Positions 45,147 through 54,379 are shown, counted from the first letter of the stretch. The stretch is DNA of 64,000 nucleotides from Acinetobacter chengduensis (GCF_003664645.1 NZ_RCHC01000001.1:124001-188000); one strand, 5' to 3'. A program made the numbers and translations. Notes: a model not told the origin generated them from the sequence alone.

Positions 45147-47087
45147 ATGTTTTCACGTTCAACTTTAGCCATCTGCCTTGGGCTAATTAGCTTACAAACC
45201 TTTGCTAATACGCCTAACGAAACCTCTTCGCAACGCTTAGAAACCATCGTTGTGACGGCAGCTTTAGCTGAACAAAATATTGAAAAAGCACCTGCTTCAA
45301 TCAGTGTAGTGACTGCAGAAGATATTGAACGTAATGCTGCGACTAGTATTGCAGAAGTGCTACAACAAGAAGCTGGCTTGATTAACTACAGCACTGGTCA
45401 AGATAAAGTGATTATCCGAGGTATGCGTGATACATCAGGGTCATACACTTTAATTCTGCTCAATGGCAAGCGCATGTCATCAAATACGGCTATGTGGCGA
45501 GGCAACGATTTCGACTGGAGCGCTATTCCTTTAAACAGCATTGAGCGCATTGAAGTGATCCGTGGTCCAATGTCGTCATTGTATGGCTCAGAAGCCATGG
45601 GTGGCGTGATCAACATCATCACCAAAAACGGGAAAACAGGTGAAGTTGAAGGCTCTGTTTTTGCTCAATACAACCGTGTAGATAGTGGTGAAGGTAAAAA
45701 CCAAACCCGCTATGGCTTTAATCTACGTGGCGGTTTAACCGACGATTTAAGTTTTAACTTATCTGGTGATACTTACCACCGTGATGCATGGTATTTAGAA
45801 AATGCCCAAGGCGCACGTGAAGCGTATTTCATGGAAAAGGAAACTCAGAATATTGCAGCTAACCTGAACTGGGATGTCACAGCCAATCAAAGTTTAGATT
45901 TAGATTTGGCCTATAACCATGACGAACGTCCATTTTTATATGATAGCCCTACCACTTATGCAGAAATGGAAATGGAACGTTGGAATGTCGGCCTGACCCA
46001 TCGTGGCGATTGGAACTGGGGTAAAACAGAAGTTTACATCGGCAAAGAAAACAGTGACATTTTTGACAATGACTCTGAATACGATGCGCCCCAAGCACGT
46101 AACTATAAGCAAGAGAATCTCATCGGCCGTGCATTTACGAACTTTGACTGGCTCATGAACAACACAACTGCGGGTGTCGACTATAAAGATCAAAAAATTT
46201 CAGACACAGCAGGCTATGAAAGTGGTGGCAGTCAGCAAAAAAGCTATGGTGTATTCGTGCAAAATGCCACAGATTTGACAGACAAACTAACCTTAACTTT
46301 GGGCGGGCGATATGATGACTTTGATAATTTTGAAGGGAAAATGACGGGCAAAGCTTACCTTGCTTATGAATTTGCCGACGGAATTGTACTGAAAGGTGGC
46401 TGGGGCCAAGCCTATAAAGCGCCATCACCTTACCACTTAAACAAAGATTACAGCATGATCAGTTGCCGAGGCAGTTGTTATGTTGAAGGTAATCCGAATC
46501 TAAAAGCAGAAGAAAGCAATAACTATGAAATTTCATTTATCATGAATCAAGATAAATGGAATTTTGGCTTAACTGCATTTAAAAATGATGTCGACAACTT
46601 AATTGAAGTTATCCAAAAGACAACCATCGACCCGAATCGCCCATTGCATAAACGCTCTTGGAACAACATTGCCAAAGCCGAATTGAAAGGCGCAGAGTTG
46701 ACATTAGGCTATCATTTCAGTGATCAGCTTTCAGTGAAAAGTAATACTGCATACCTTGAAGCCAAAGATGCAAAAAATAATGTCGATTTGACTGAACGTC
46801 CAGAATGGACCAGTAACTTGATTCTAAACTGGGAGCCTGTAGATAACTTCCGTATTGCAGCAGATGCCAACTACATTGGTAAGCAAACGATCAACTCATC
46901 TACAGGTAAAAAACTAGATGCTTACACCACTTACAATCTCGGTTTTTCTTCAGACTTAACATCGAACTTAAAACTTGATTATGGTGTGAAAAACTTAACT
47001 GATGTGAATTTAGAAGATGAAGATTCAGACTTCAATACTAAACTCTATGGTCGTAACTACTTTGCTAAACTGACTTATAGCTTCTAA
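45147..47087 (+). CDS. TonB-dependent receptor, CirA/FepA-like
   Basis: 646-residue outer-membrane receptor for a ferric (probably catecholate) siderophore. Signal peptide (MFSRSTLAICLGLISLQTFA), TonB box ETIVVTA near residue 32, plug domain (about 45-155, with VIIRGMRDTSGSYTLILLNGKR and ERIEVIRGPMSSLYGSEAMGGVINIITK), and a beta-barrel ending in KLTYSF. Shorter than the two receptors at 10-15 kb and of a different branch. It has a Cys pair in an outer loop (SCRGSC). Preceded by a strong Fur box; single gene. Confidence 0.91.
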   Translation: MFSRSTLAICLGLISLQTFANTPNETSSQRLETIVVTAALAEQNIEKAPASISVVTAEDIERNAATSIAEVLQQEAGLINYSTGQDKVIIRGMRDTSGSYTLILLNGKRMSSNTAMWRGNDFDWSAIPLNSIERIEVIRGPMSSLYGSEAMGGVINIITKNGKTGEVEGSVFAQYNRVDSGEGKNQTRYGFNLRGGLTDDLSFNLSGDTYHRDAWYLENAQGAREAYFMEKETQNIAANLNWDVTANQSLDLDLAYNHDERPFLYDSPTTYAEMEMERWNVGLTHRGDWNWGKTEVYIGKENSDIFDNDSEYDAPQARNYKQENLIGRAFTNFDWLMNNTTAGVDYKDQKISDTAGYESGGSQQKSYGVFVQNATDLTDKLTLTLGGRYDDFDNFEGKMTGKAYLAYEFADGIVLKGGWGQAYKAPSPYHLNKDYSMISCRGSCYVEGNPNLKAEESNNYEISFIMNQDKWNFGLTAFKNDVDNLIEVIQKTTIDPNRPLHKRSWNNIAKAELKGAELTLGYHFSDQLSVKSNTAYLEAKDAKNNVDLTERPEWTSNLILNWEPVDNFRIAADANYIGKQTINSSTGKKLDAYTTYNLGFSSDLTSNLKLDYGVKNLTDVNLEDEDSDFNTKLYGRNYFAKLTYSF

Positions 47088-47106
47088 TCAGGCAAAATAC
47101 CCCTAT

Positions 47107-47140
47107 ATAAAAAATGAGCGCTAAAGCGCTCATTTTTTAT
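47107..47140. terminator. bidirectional terminator after the CirA-like receptor
   Basis: ATAAAAAATGAGCGCT, AA, AGCGCTCATTTTTTAT, a 16-bp perfect stem overlapping the stop of the converging ASCH gene. Confidence 0.88.
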
Positions 47141-47514
47141 AACTGCAATTCAAGATTCAGCCTGTAAATTTTACGTTTTGCTGGTATAATTAACTGCTGC
47201 TGAATCGGTCTAACATTCTCTAGAACCCAAGCAAAATAGCCTTCGGCCCAATAACTTGCACATGCCGCTTCAAATTCATCTTCACGCCAAGGATGTACAT
47301 CCATCACATCGACCAATGCAACTGCACGACCGACGGACTCGTCACCATCGTGATTTAAATATTGGACATTTTCAACGATCAATAAATCTTTGAGTGGCCA
47401 CTCAGGTGGTTGCCAAGTCCGAATCTCAAGCGTCTTCATACCTTGTGCAATACGCTCACCAGCTGGACTAACAATGGATAAAGCCACGTAGGTTTTTAAC
47501 ATGAGATTTCGCAT
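47137..47514 (-). CDS. ASCH-domain protein
   Basis: 125-residue PUA-like ASCH protein. The core GERIAQGMKTLEIRTWQPPEWPLKDLLIVEN (a GxKxxExR-type motif, Lys and Arg expected to contact RNA) and the EGYFAWVLENVRPI strand are typical. Some ASCH proteins bind RNA or hydrolyse N4-acetylcytidine; which applies here is unknown. The start is uncertain: ATG at 47514 or at 47502 (MLKTYVALSIV), neither with a good ribosome site. Confidence 0.78.
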   Translation of the reverse strand: MRNLMLKTYVALSIVSPAGERIAQGMKTLEIRTWQPPEWPLKDLLIVENVQYLNHDGDESVGRAVALVDVMDVHPWREDEFEAACASYWAEGYFAWVLENVRPIQQQLIIPAKRKIYRLNLELQL

Positions 47515-47535
47515 CACTCAGCCATAAAATAATCC

Positions 47536-47566
47536 AATAAAAAGGGAGCTTTATCGCTCCCCTTTT
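47536..47566 (-). terminator. terminator after the RRM gene
   Basis: GGGAGC/GCTCCC stem with loop GATAAA, followed on the minus strand by TTTTTATT. Confidence 0.75.
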
Positions 47567-47567
47567 A

Positions 47568-47822
47568 TTATTTCTGTGCCGGTTTATCTTCTACAGATTT
47601 AACGCGGATACCCATACCTTTCACTTTGAGCGTATTTAAGCCTTTAATCGCTTTAATTGCTTCACGGCCATTTGGCATTTCTACAAAACCAAAACCTTTC
47701 GATTTGCCTGTTTCAGCATCCATTACAACTACTGCTGATTCAACCTTACCAAAAGGTTTAAACAATTCCAGTAATTCAGCTTCTGTTACCGAGCGCTCTA
47801 AGTTACGTACTAAAATATTCAT
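47568..47822 (-). CDS. RNA-recognition-motif (RRM) RNA-binding protein
   Basis: 84 residues forming a single RRM: RNP2 as ILVRNL (residues 3-8) and RNP1 as KGFGFVEM (about 42-49), with no extra domain. Bacterial proteins of this type (cyanobacterial Rbp-like) bind single-stranded RNA and are often cold-induced. The gene has a long-looking leader with a 10-bp hairpin; that could be regulatory. Its neighbour upstream is a helicase on the same strand. Confidence 0.9.
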   Translation of the reverse strand: MNILVRNLERSVTEAELLELFKPFGKVESAVVVMDAETGKSKGFGFVEMPNGREAIKAIKGLNTLKVKGMGIRVKSVEDKPAQK

Positions 47823-47847
47823 TCAATTTTCCAAATAGGCAGCGTTC

Positions 47848-47879
47848 TCAAAAAGCATTTGCCTATGGTTGCTTTTTGA
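47848..47879 (-). terminator. hairpin between helicase and RRM gene
   Basis: TCAAAAAGCA/TGCTTTTTGA, 10-bp stem with a 12-nt loop, in the 89-bp gap; either a weak helicase terminator or a structured RRM leader. Confidence 0.45.
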
Positions 47880-47911
47880 ACTTGCGTGCTCAATCACGTC
47901 AATGTGCTATT

Positions 47912-49900
47912 TTAATCGAGATCGATGCCAAAATCTAAATTAATCGACTTCCGCTCAATTAAAGCTGTTTTTACCGTTTGTTCACGTTGTTTATAATGCG
48001 TTTCCAGCGTACACAAATTTCGGGTGAGATCATTCAAAAAGTAGCTTTGTACTTTACGCCCTTGCTCGTCCACCGTTTCACGCGCCCAATGACTTAAGTT
48101 TTGCTTGGTTAAAATCAATTCGTTTTGTGCGCGAGTTAAAGCCACATACAGTACACGTCGCTCTTCCTCTACGGCGTCAAAATCCCCGGATGCACGTGAA
48201 TTTGGATATTGCCCAGGACTGACATTGGCCACATAACAGACTTTTTGCTCGGTGCCTTTGGCAGAATGAATGGTAATTAATGTGACGACATCAGTATCAG
48301 ATTGGCGTTCTATTTCTGAAATAGACACAGGATCTAATACATAAGCTTCTAAAAATTCTGCCAATTGATCATGCTTAGAAGCCAATTGTTTGACCAACTC
48401 AAAATCACCTTGGCGACGTGACCAGTCCTTTTTATAATTCTCAGCCAACTGTGTTTCAATCGCTTGAATTGCTAAGCTCACACATTCTTTGACATGACCT
48501 TTTAGCACAGACATTTGCTTCATTATCAAGATGGCTTCAGCAGGCACCTTGCCAAATTTCTCTAATTGCTTGGCGATACCATCCATATCATGCTCAAGTA
48601 ATAATTGCTGTGAAAGCTTACTTGCTCCGACATCGCCTACACCATTCCACAAAGTTAAAAAGCGCATCCAAGCAATATCATCTAATGGATTCGACATGAG
48701 GCGCAGTAAGCTCATCAGATCTTTGACATGTGCTGTTTCTAGCAGTTTCATGCCCCCAATAAAACGGTATGGAACATTGGCTGCAATACAGGCCGCTTCA
48801 ATACTGCGGGCCGCAAAGCTCGAACGAACCAAAACCATGTGATCTGACCATTTATTGCCTTGCAAATAATGTCGCTCTTTAATATCAATGGCAATCCATT
48901 TGGCTTCATCAAACTCATTCGGGAAAATATGCATTTTGGGTTTAATGCCTTCCCCACGATGTGCATCGAGTCGCTTGTCGTATTTAATTTCTGATTCATC
49001 TAATAACCAATTGGATAAATCTAAAATCTCTTGGGTAGAACGATAGTTTTTTTCGAGTTTAAATATTTCTGCATTGGGTACTCGCTCTTTAAAATGATGA
49101 ATATTTTCAAAGTCCGCACCACGAAAACCATAAATTGATTGTGCATCATCTCCCACACAAAATAGCCCTACGCGCTCTTTCAATGGCTCTAACAGCGCCC
49201 ATTGCAATGGATTGGTGTCCTGCATTTCATCAACCAACATATAACGGCAGATTGATGCTACATAATCCACCAAACCATCAGACTCAGCCAAAGCTTTCGC
49301 AACGATTGCTAAAATATCGTCGTAATCTAAAAATGCGCGTGCACGTTTGCGGACTTCATATTCTTTCATAATGTCTGCAATTTGGTCTTTAAGTGCCATG
49401 TGCTCAGGCATTTGTTTTTCTAAAGCATCACTGAGTTTTTGGCGGGTATTACACGCATAAGAATATAAATCGCATAGTTCAGCTGGCTTGGGTAAAAAGT
49501 TAGGATTCTTTTTATCATCACGTCCACGAATCAGGCGGAACATCATGTTCTGATCGTCACGATCAATAATTGAAAACTGCTCTAAACCAAATGCTTTAGG
49601 AATACGGCGCAGTAAATACATACAAAAGGTATGAAACGTTGAAGCACGTAAACCCTGTGCTTGATCCCCCAATGCCAATTCAACGCGTGCCACAATTTCA
49701 CTGGCTGCACGGCGGGTAAAGGTCAAAATTTGAATTTGATTGGCAGGTACGCCTTGATCGATTAAGTATGCTGCTCGCGCTACGATAGTTTTGGTCTTAC
49801 CACAACCTGCACCTGCCAAAACCAAACTATGCTGGGTTGCTGTAGTTGCGGCTTGTTTTTGTTGAAGGTTTAATTCATCAATCAGGTTGGCTAAACTCAT
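47912..49900 (-). CDS. UvrD/Rep-family superfamily 1 DNA helicase
   Basis: 662-residue SF1A helicase, near the size of Rep (673). Visible motifs are Q-motif LNLQQKQAA, motif I LVLAGAGCGKTKT (residues 28-38, with Cys33 where most have Ser or Pro-adjacent Ser), Ia TFTRRAASEI, II LVDEMQDTNPLQW, III VGDDAQSIYGFRGAD, IV KNYRSTQEIL, V TIHSAKGTEQ and VI YVALTRAQNEL. Functions in 3'-5' unwinding for repair or replication restart. It lacks a UvrD Tudor tail. Rep-like by size, but I do not assign rep. Confidence 0.87.
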   Translation of the reverse strand: MSLANLIDELNLQQKQAATTATQHSLVLAGAGCGKTKTIVARAAYLIDQGVPANQIQILTFTRRAASEIVARVELALGDQAQGLRASTFHTFCMYLLRRIPKAFGLEQFSIIDRDDQNMMFRLIRGRDDKKNPNFLPKPAELCDLYSYACNTRQKLSDALEKQMPEHMALKDQIADIMKEYEVRKRARAFLDYDDILAIVAKALAESDGLVDYVASICRYMLVDEMQDTNPLQWALLEPLKERVGLFCVGDDAQSIYGFRGADFENIHHFKERVPNAEIFKLEKNYRSTQEILDLSNWLLDESEIKYDKRLDAHRGEGIKPKMHIFPNEFDEAKWIAIDIKERHYLQGNKWSDHMVLVRSSFAARSIEAACIAANVPYRFIGGMKLLETAHVKDLMSLLRLMSNPLDDIAWMRFLTLWNGVGDVGASKLSQQLLLEHDMDGIAKQLEKFGKVPAEAILIMKQMSVLKGHVKECVSLAIQAIETQLAENYKKDWSRRQGDFELVKQLASKHDQLAEFLEAYVLDPVSISEIERQSDTDVVTLITIHSAKGTEQKVCYVANVSPGQYPNSRASGDFDAVEEERRVLYVALTRAQNELILTKQNLSHWARETVDEQGRKVQSYFLNDLTRNLCTLETHYKQREQTVKTALIERKSINLDFGIDLD

Positions 49901-49944
49901 GGTGTCTCATCGTACATATTGAAGATATAGTTTAACAGAGGCAC

Positions 49945-50334
49945 CTACCAAAACTTGAATAATTCAAATTTATTCATTTTGAGCTTTCCAACCATATCTT
50001 GGAAATCAGAAATTATCTGTAGACTTCTAATATTTTTGTCAGACTTTTCCTGAATATCTTTGAGCAAAATATCGTATTGATTTATTACTAATCTAGCAGC
50101 CTCTTTTTGCTTCATGGTTAACAAATCTCTAGTTACTAGCCATATTCGATTTAATTCTTTTTCCTCATGCCCCTGTATATATTTTTCGTCCCAGTGAATA
50201 CTTCTTAAAACTTTCAAAATTTCTCTTTTACTTTCTTGGAAAGCTGTATATTTAGCACCAATTATCGCTGTATAAAGTCCCGAAATAATCCCAGATACAA
50301 CCCCTGTGACTAAGCTCGATAATATGTCAATCAT
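49945..50334 (-). CDS. hypothetical protein with N-terminal membrane segment
   Basis: 129 residues. Residues about 5-27 are hydrophobic and glycine-rich (LVTGVVSGIISGLYTAIIGA), the rest helical and Lys/Glu/Ile-rich, probably cytoplasmic (ESKREILKVLRSIHWDEKY ... DILLKDIQEKSDKNI). It is clearly richer in A/T and in Ile/Lys/Asn codons than its neighbours, hinting at recent acquisition. No family recognised. It ends 44 bp from the helicase start and its upstream side carries two strong hairpins. Confidence 0.6.
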   Translation of the reverse strand: MIDILSSLVTGVVSGIISGLYTAIIGAKYTAFQESKREILKVLRSIHWDEKYIQGHEEKELNRIWLVTRDLLTMKQKEAARLVINQYDILLKDIQEKSDKNIRSLQIISDFQDMVGKLKMNKFELFKFW

Positions 50335-50382
50335 TTAAATATCTACCACTTTTTATGATTTTCCAAAAAATAGATACACGAT

Positions 50383-50437
50383 AGCGACATGGATGTCGCT
50401 TTTTGCGCTGAGGTATATGGATATACCTTCAGCGCAA
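50383..50437. repeat. two adjacent strong hairpins
   Basis: First: AGCGACAT, GG, ATGTCGCT then TTTT (50383-50404). Second: TTGCGCTGAGGTATAT pairs with ATATACCTTCAGCGCAA across GG, with one bulged base (50403-50437). Only the first has a T tract, and only on the plus strand, where no gene needs it. They lie between glycerate kinase and the A/T-rich gene. Confidence 0.6.
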
Positions 50438-50450
50438 TTAAAGATTTTTG

Positions 50451-51590
50451 TTACTTTTGATCTTTCAAAAGTAAAGTGAATAGAGCAACAGATTCCTCTA
50501 AGTTTTTTTCAGCATTGCCCAAAGCATCTTCCAAGGAAAAATTGGGAGGATTAATCCCAACAATTTGCGTAAACCCTAAATCGTAAAGTTCAGCAATTCC
50601 CTCACCCAGCACACCAGCAAAAGCAATTACAGGCTTATTGAAATGCTTCGCCACCTGTGCCACACCATACGGCGTTTTACCTAACTTGGTTTGATGATCA
50701 ATTTTACCTTCACCTGTCAGTACATAATCTGCCTGAGCAATTTTTTGCACCAGTTGAGTCTGCTCAATCATCAGCTCTACACCAGATTGAATAGATGCAC
50801 CTGCAAAAGCCATAAGACCAAAACCGAGTCCACCTGCAGCGCCTGCACCTTTAACATCACTTAAAGTACAACCTAATGTCGCTTCAACAACATCAGCATA
50901 GTGGCTGAGGTTCTGGTCTAGCTGTTGTACCATCTCCTGTGTCGCACCTTTTTGAGGAGCAAAGATATAGGATGCGCCATTTGCACCACACAGCGGGTTA
51001 TTGACATCACTGGCAATAATGATTTCAGCCTGTGCTAAACGCGGATCGAGTTGGGTAACATTGACCTGTACAATTTGATGTAGATTTCCGCCACAGACAT
51101 CAATTTCTTCACCTTGATGATTTGAAAATCGAACCCCGAGTGCCTGTGCCATACCTGCACCACCATCATTGGTTACACTCCCGCCTAAGCCAATGATCAT
51201 TTTATTTACGCCTAAGTCTAAAGCTACCTTAATCATTTCTCCCGTACCATAGGTCGATGTCAGTAAAGGATTTCGAGCAGTCGGTGTCAAAAGATGAATA
51301 CCATTGGCTTTTGCCATTTCAATGACTGCTGTTTTCCCACCATCGATAAGGCCTAAATACGTATGAATACATTGATTGGGCAAAGGGCCTCTCACGGCTA
51401 TTGCAAATTTTTTCCCCTGGCAAACACTAAGTAATGCATCCACAGTACCTTCACCACCATCGGCCATTGGAACAGCGATAACATGCACATGTGGCATGAC
51501 GTTTAAGATGGCACGTTGCATCGCATCACACGCTTGCTGTGCACTCATACTTTCTTTAAATGAATCAGGAGCAAGAACAAAAGTGGTCAT
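50451..51590 (-). CDS. glycerate kinase (type I, GarK/GlxK family)
   Basis: 379-residue kinase phosphorylating D-glycerate (2-phosphoglycerate for this family). Family motifs: the N-terminal LAPDSFKESMSAQQACDAM, VPMADGGEGTVDALL, IGLGGSVTNDGGAGMAQALGVRF, the DVNNPLCGANGASYIFAPQKGA segment, and GEGKIDHQT near residue 290. No glyoxylate or tartronate semialdehyde genes lie next to it, so the source of glycerate is not shown. Confidence 0.92.
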   Translation of the reverse strand: MTTFVLAPDSFKESMSAQQACDAMQRAILNVMPHVHVIAVPMADGGEGTVDALLSVCQGKKFAIAVRGPLPNQCIHTYLGLIDGGKTAVIEMAKANGIHLLTPTARNPLLTSTYGTGEMIKVALDLGVNKMIIGLGGSVTNDGGAGMAQALGVRFSNHQGEEIDVCGGNLHQIVQVNVTQLDPRLAQAEIIIASDVNNPLCGANGASYIFAPQKGATQEMVQQLDQNLSHYADVVEATLGCTLSDVKGAGAAGGLGFGLMAFAGASIQSGVELMIEQTQLVQKIAQADYVLTGEGKIDHQTKLGKTPYGVAQVAKHFNKPVIAFAGVLGEGIAELYDLGFTQIVGINPPNFSLEDALGNAEKNLEESVALFTLLLKDQK

Positions 51591-51671
51591 CTACATGCTC
51601 AAAATATACCTTGTCCTAAACCATAACCGTTTTAAAATAATAGGTATATCTAAATATCAAAAAGGCTAGAA

Positions 51672-52121
51672 ATGTCTCGAATTAACTTAGGTCAGTCTGC
51701 GCCTGAACTGTATAAAAAAGTTGCTGAACTCGATGCGTTGGTCATGCAAAAAATCCAAGAAGCACAGCTGAATGAAGGCTTTGCACATTTACTCAAGCTA
51801 CGTGCCTCGCAAATTAACCAATGTGCGTTTTGTATTCGCCTGCATAGTCAAGATGCGCTCAAAAGTGGAGAAAGTCTTGAGCGTATTACTTTGCTCAATG
51901 CATGGCGCGAGACTGAATATTATGATCAAGCAGAGCAAGCAGCCTTAAGCTTAATAGAGGCAATCACCCAAATCTCTGCTGATCAGGTGCCCGATGCTGT
52001 GTATGAAGATGCCTTACCTTTTCTCACTGATGCACAAATTAGTGCCATTGAATGGTTAGCAATCGTGATTAATACATGGAATCGAATTGCAATCAGTAGT
52101 CGCTATCAGGTCAAACCTTAA
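51672..52121 (+). CDS. carboxymuconolactone decarboxylase/AhpD-family protein
   Basis: 149-residue all-helical protein with the redox CxxC of AhpD-like proteins (NQCAFCIRLHSQDALKSGES, Cys51 and Cys54, followed by the conserved His). Such proteins act as alkylhydroperoxidase-like reductases; the muconolactone decarboxylase members lack this CxxC, so a redox role is favoured. Divergent from glycerate kinase with 81 bp between starts. Confidence 0.88.
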   Translation: MSRINLGQSAPELYKKVAELDALVMQKIQEAQLNEGFAHLLKLRASQINQCAFCIRLHSQDALKSGESLERITLLNAWRETEYYDQAEQAALSLIEAITQISADQVPDAVYEDALPFLTDAQISAIEWLAIVINTWNRIAISSRYQVKP

Positions 52122-52136
52122 TTTTAAGCTAAACAA

Positions 52137-52160
52137 AAAAGAGCGCTAAAGCGCTCTTTT
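52137..52160. terminator. bidirectional terminator after the AhpD-like gene
   Basis: AAAAGAGCGCT, AA, AGCGCTCTTTT, perfect 11-bp stem. Confidence 0.85.
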
Positions 52161-52199
52161 CATTGGATATGCACATGGCATAACCATGGCAATATCAGC

Positions 52200-52409
52200 T
52201 TATTTATATTCCATATCCGATGCTGGATTCTTTTTCTCCTTCGCATCTTGCGAACGAAGATACCCCCAGCAAAACAAAGCAATACTCCCTAAGATCACAC
52301 TCATACCAGCATCTAAAGCAATGCCTTTTTCTTTCAGCTCCTGTAGCAGAAAATAGAGAATGCTACCAAGCGATAAGACTAAAAAAGCAATTTTTTCAAT
52401 TCGGTTCAT
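52200..52409 (-). CDS. small two-helix membrane protein
   Basis: 69 residues from the ATG at 52409 (MNRIEKIAFLVLSL), which has GAAGG 6 bp upstream; ATGs at 52412 and 52427 are less well placed. Two hydrophobic segments (about 6-22 and 37-53) around a charged loop, and a Lys/Glu-rich tail. Unknown function. Follows the HdeD-like gene by 41 bp and is probably co-transcribed with it. Confidence 0.6.
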   Translation of the reverse strand: MNRIEKIAFLVLSLGSILYFLLQELKEKGIALDAGMSVILGSIALFCWGYLRSQDAKEKKNPASDMEYK

Positions 52410-52450
52410 CATTGGCCTTCTCATCATTTAGCCCTAAGATTAGGGTCCAC

Positions 52451-53026
52451 TTATTGTCCATCAGCCGAGCTCTTGGGAACTTCACGGCGGATATAAGAGG
52501 CTAAAGTCAGGTAGTTAATGCCTTGGAATAAAATATCCACAGCTAAAAATAATCCCAATACCCAAAATGGCGCATCAGGAGACATCAAAATAATAATACC
52601 AGTCACTAAAGTGAGTAGGCCTGAGAATAAAGTCCATCCCCAACCTTGAAAGGCACGAAATAATACAGCATTAAAGACACGAATCACGCCTGCAACAATT
52701 AACACTATAGCCAGAAGATTGGTCAATATGATGGCGGTTTTTACAGGCGTGCTAAATGCATAATAACCTGCGACCACGTATAACACCCCAAATAGTGCCC
52801 AAAGCCAGCGAAAGCCACCCTCAAAAATTTTAAAAGCGGCTACAAAATGAAGCAGACCGCCAATCATCATGAGTACCCCAAAAATGAACACGACAGACAG
52901 TGTCGCAAAGGGTAAAGAAGCCAATAAAACAACACCAAAAAGGGTCAGTAAAATACCCAAACCTAAGTACCATTTACGATTTTCATGTAGTTGATGGCGA
53001 ACTAAATCATTTCCTACTGTTCTCAT
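52451..53026 (-). CDS. HdeD/DUF308-family membrane protein
   Basis: 191 residues with six membrane segments in three paired units, the layout of DUF308/HdeD proteins (LGILLTLFGVVLLASLPFATL; FGVLMMIGGLLHFVAAFKI; FSGLLTLVTGIIILMSPDAP). HdeD in E. coli helps acid resistance at high cell density. Here the role is only inferred from the family. Confidence 0.86.
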   Translation of the reverse strand: MRTVGNDLVRHQLHENRKWYLGLGILLTLFGVVLLASLPFATLSVVFIFGVLMMIGGLLHFVAAFKIFEGGFRWLWALFGVLYVVAGYYAFSTPVKTAIILTNLLAIVLIVAGVIRVFNAVLFRAFQGWGWTLFSGLLTLVTGIIILMSPDAPFWVLGLFLAVDILFQGINYLTLASYIRREVPKSSADGQ

Positions 53027-53155
53027 ATTCTTCTCAAGTCAGATGGTTTTACTTAGTTGTAGCACGTTCTGATCACAAGCTAAAGACTAAAAGCTATACA
53101 CAGCTTTAACCTATTTGTAGCCAATAACTGTGGATAAATTTTGAGTTATCCATAA

Positions 53156-53917
53156 CTAAGGTTTAAGCCAACCGACTTCTTTTGCCGTTTGTGCATTAAT
53201 GCGTGTTTGCGTTAGGCGCTCTGGCATTTTACTTTGTGTCGCAGAAACAGGAATATGGCCTGCCATTAATTCAGCCTTTGCCTGCGGATAGAGGGGCAAT
53301 TGATCTGGATCAGCATAACCATCAGGATAAATCGGTTGACCTGTAGTTAAATCATATTTATCCGTCGCGCCAAAGGCATGTAAAAGCTCATGCACCAATA
53401 CCACCTTGTTTTGCTCACTTTGCTTTTTAGATGCAAATAGATTGACTGAACCAATACGTCCATTTTCCAGTGCCGTAGAGTGCTTCAATTCCCGTGTTTT
53501 GGCAGGATCATAATAATTTAAATACAACGTTAAACTGGTTGGGCCATCGCTCTTTTGTTGCTGTTGCCATGCATAAAAACGAAATTTTAAACTCCACAAC
53601 ATCACATTCCAAATATTGGCTTGATCTGGTACTTTGGGTGGAAGTTGTTGTATTTGACGACCTACGCGATAATAGAAATAGGTCGGTTTTCCACGAAATT
53701 GCTGCGCATAATTTTGTAAATACTGCTGTGCGCCATCAAAATCTCGCTGTGAAAGTTGTTGTATATAATTTTGGGTATTCGCTAGACCATCAGCATTAAT
53801 CGGATGAAGCAACACAAAAACAGGTTGATTCCAATCTTGGTTTTTATCTTTCCATGCATTTATAGCCACAATCAGGAGCACGACAAGCAAGCACAGAATT
53901 CTTATTTTTTTCCACAT
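53156..53917 (-). CDS. membrane-anchored or exported zinc metallopeptidase-like protein
   Basis: 253 residues: a signal anchor at about 5-20 (IRILCLLVVLLIVAINA) and an extracytoplasmic domain with the zinc motif HELLHAFGATDKYD (HExxH at 176-180, Asp186 or the following region as third ligand). The tail (INAQTAKEVGW) is conserved in related Acinetobacter-like sequences as I remember them. The peptidase family is not identified. Only 9 bp follow the Nudix gene, so the two are likely co-transcribed. Confidence 0.72.
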   Translation of the reverse strand: MWKKIRILCLLVVLLIVAINAWKDKNQDWNQPVFVLLHPINADGLANTQNYIQQLSQRDFDGAQQYLQNYAQQFRGKPTYFYYRVGRQIQQLPPKVPDQANIWNVMLWSLKFRFYAWQQQQKSDGPTSLTLYLNYYDPAKTRELKHSTALENGRIGSVNLFASKKQSEQNKVVLVHELLHAFGATDKYDLTTGQPIYPDGYADPDQLPLYPQAKAELMAGHIPVSATQSKMPERLTQTRINAQTAKEVGWLKP

Positions 53918-53926
53918 AGCAGAGGC

Positions 53927-54379
53927 TCAATGTATTTTGATTTTTAGCAAATCCGAGGGTTTTCTATAAATAAAGTTGTCCCACAAATATTGATAAAGCA
54001 AACGTTGACCACCAAATTCAGCCATCTCGAGCGCCTCTGCTAAACTGTACCAGCCATATTCTGTATGTTCATGATTTAAAATAATCTCTTGCTGTGGCTC
54101 ACAATACACCACAAAGGCAGGAATCATCTCAATCACATTTGAACTGGCTTCATAAAATTGTTCCAAATAGTCTGCACTATATAAAATCTGTACCTGAACG
54201 CCTGTTTCTTCACGCACCTCGCGTACAATAGCCTGAATGGCTGTTTCGCCCTGTTCGATTTTGCCTGCCACATGACTCCAAAACAGTTCTTTCACACGCT
54301 TCATCAGCAATATTTTTACTTGTCCGTCCTGTTTTGAAAGCAAGACAGCAGACACAATCACGGATCGAATTGGAATCAT
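53927..54379 (-). CDS. Nudix hydrolase
   Basis: 150 residues from the ATG at 54379 (MIPIRSVIVSAVLL; AAAGG 10 bp upstream), rather than the ATG at 54397. A perfect Nudix box, GKIEQGETAIQAIVREVREETGV (GX5EX7REUXEEXGU), holds the metal-binding glutamates. It resembles the dATP/NTP-cleaving NudB-like branch (KRVKELFWSHVAGKIEQGE), but the substrate is not set. Behind the topA terminator, ahead of the metallopeptidase. Confidence 0.88.
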   Translation of the reverse strand: MIPIRSVIVSAVLLSKQDGQVKILLMKRVKELFWSHVAGKIEQGETAIQAIVREVREETGVQVQILYSADYLEQFYEASSNVIEMIPAFVVYCEPQQEIILNHEHTEYGWYSLAEALEMAEFGGQRLLYQYLWDNFIYRKPSDLLKIKIH

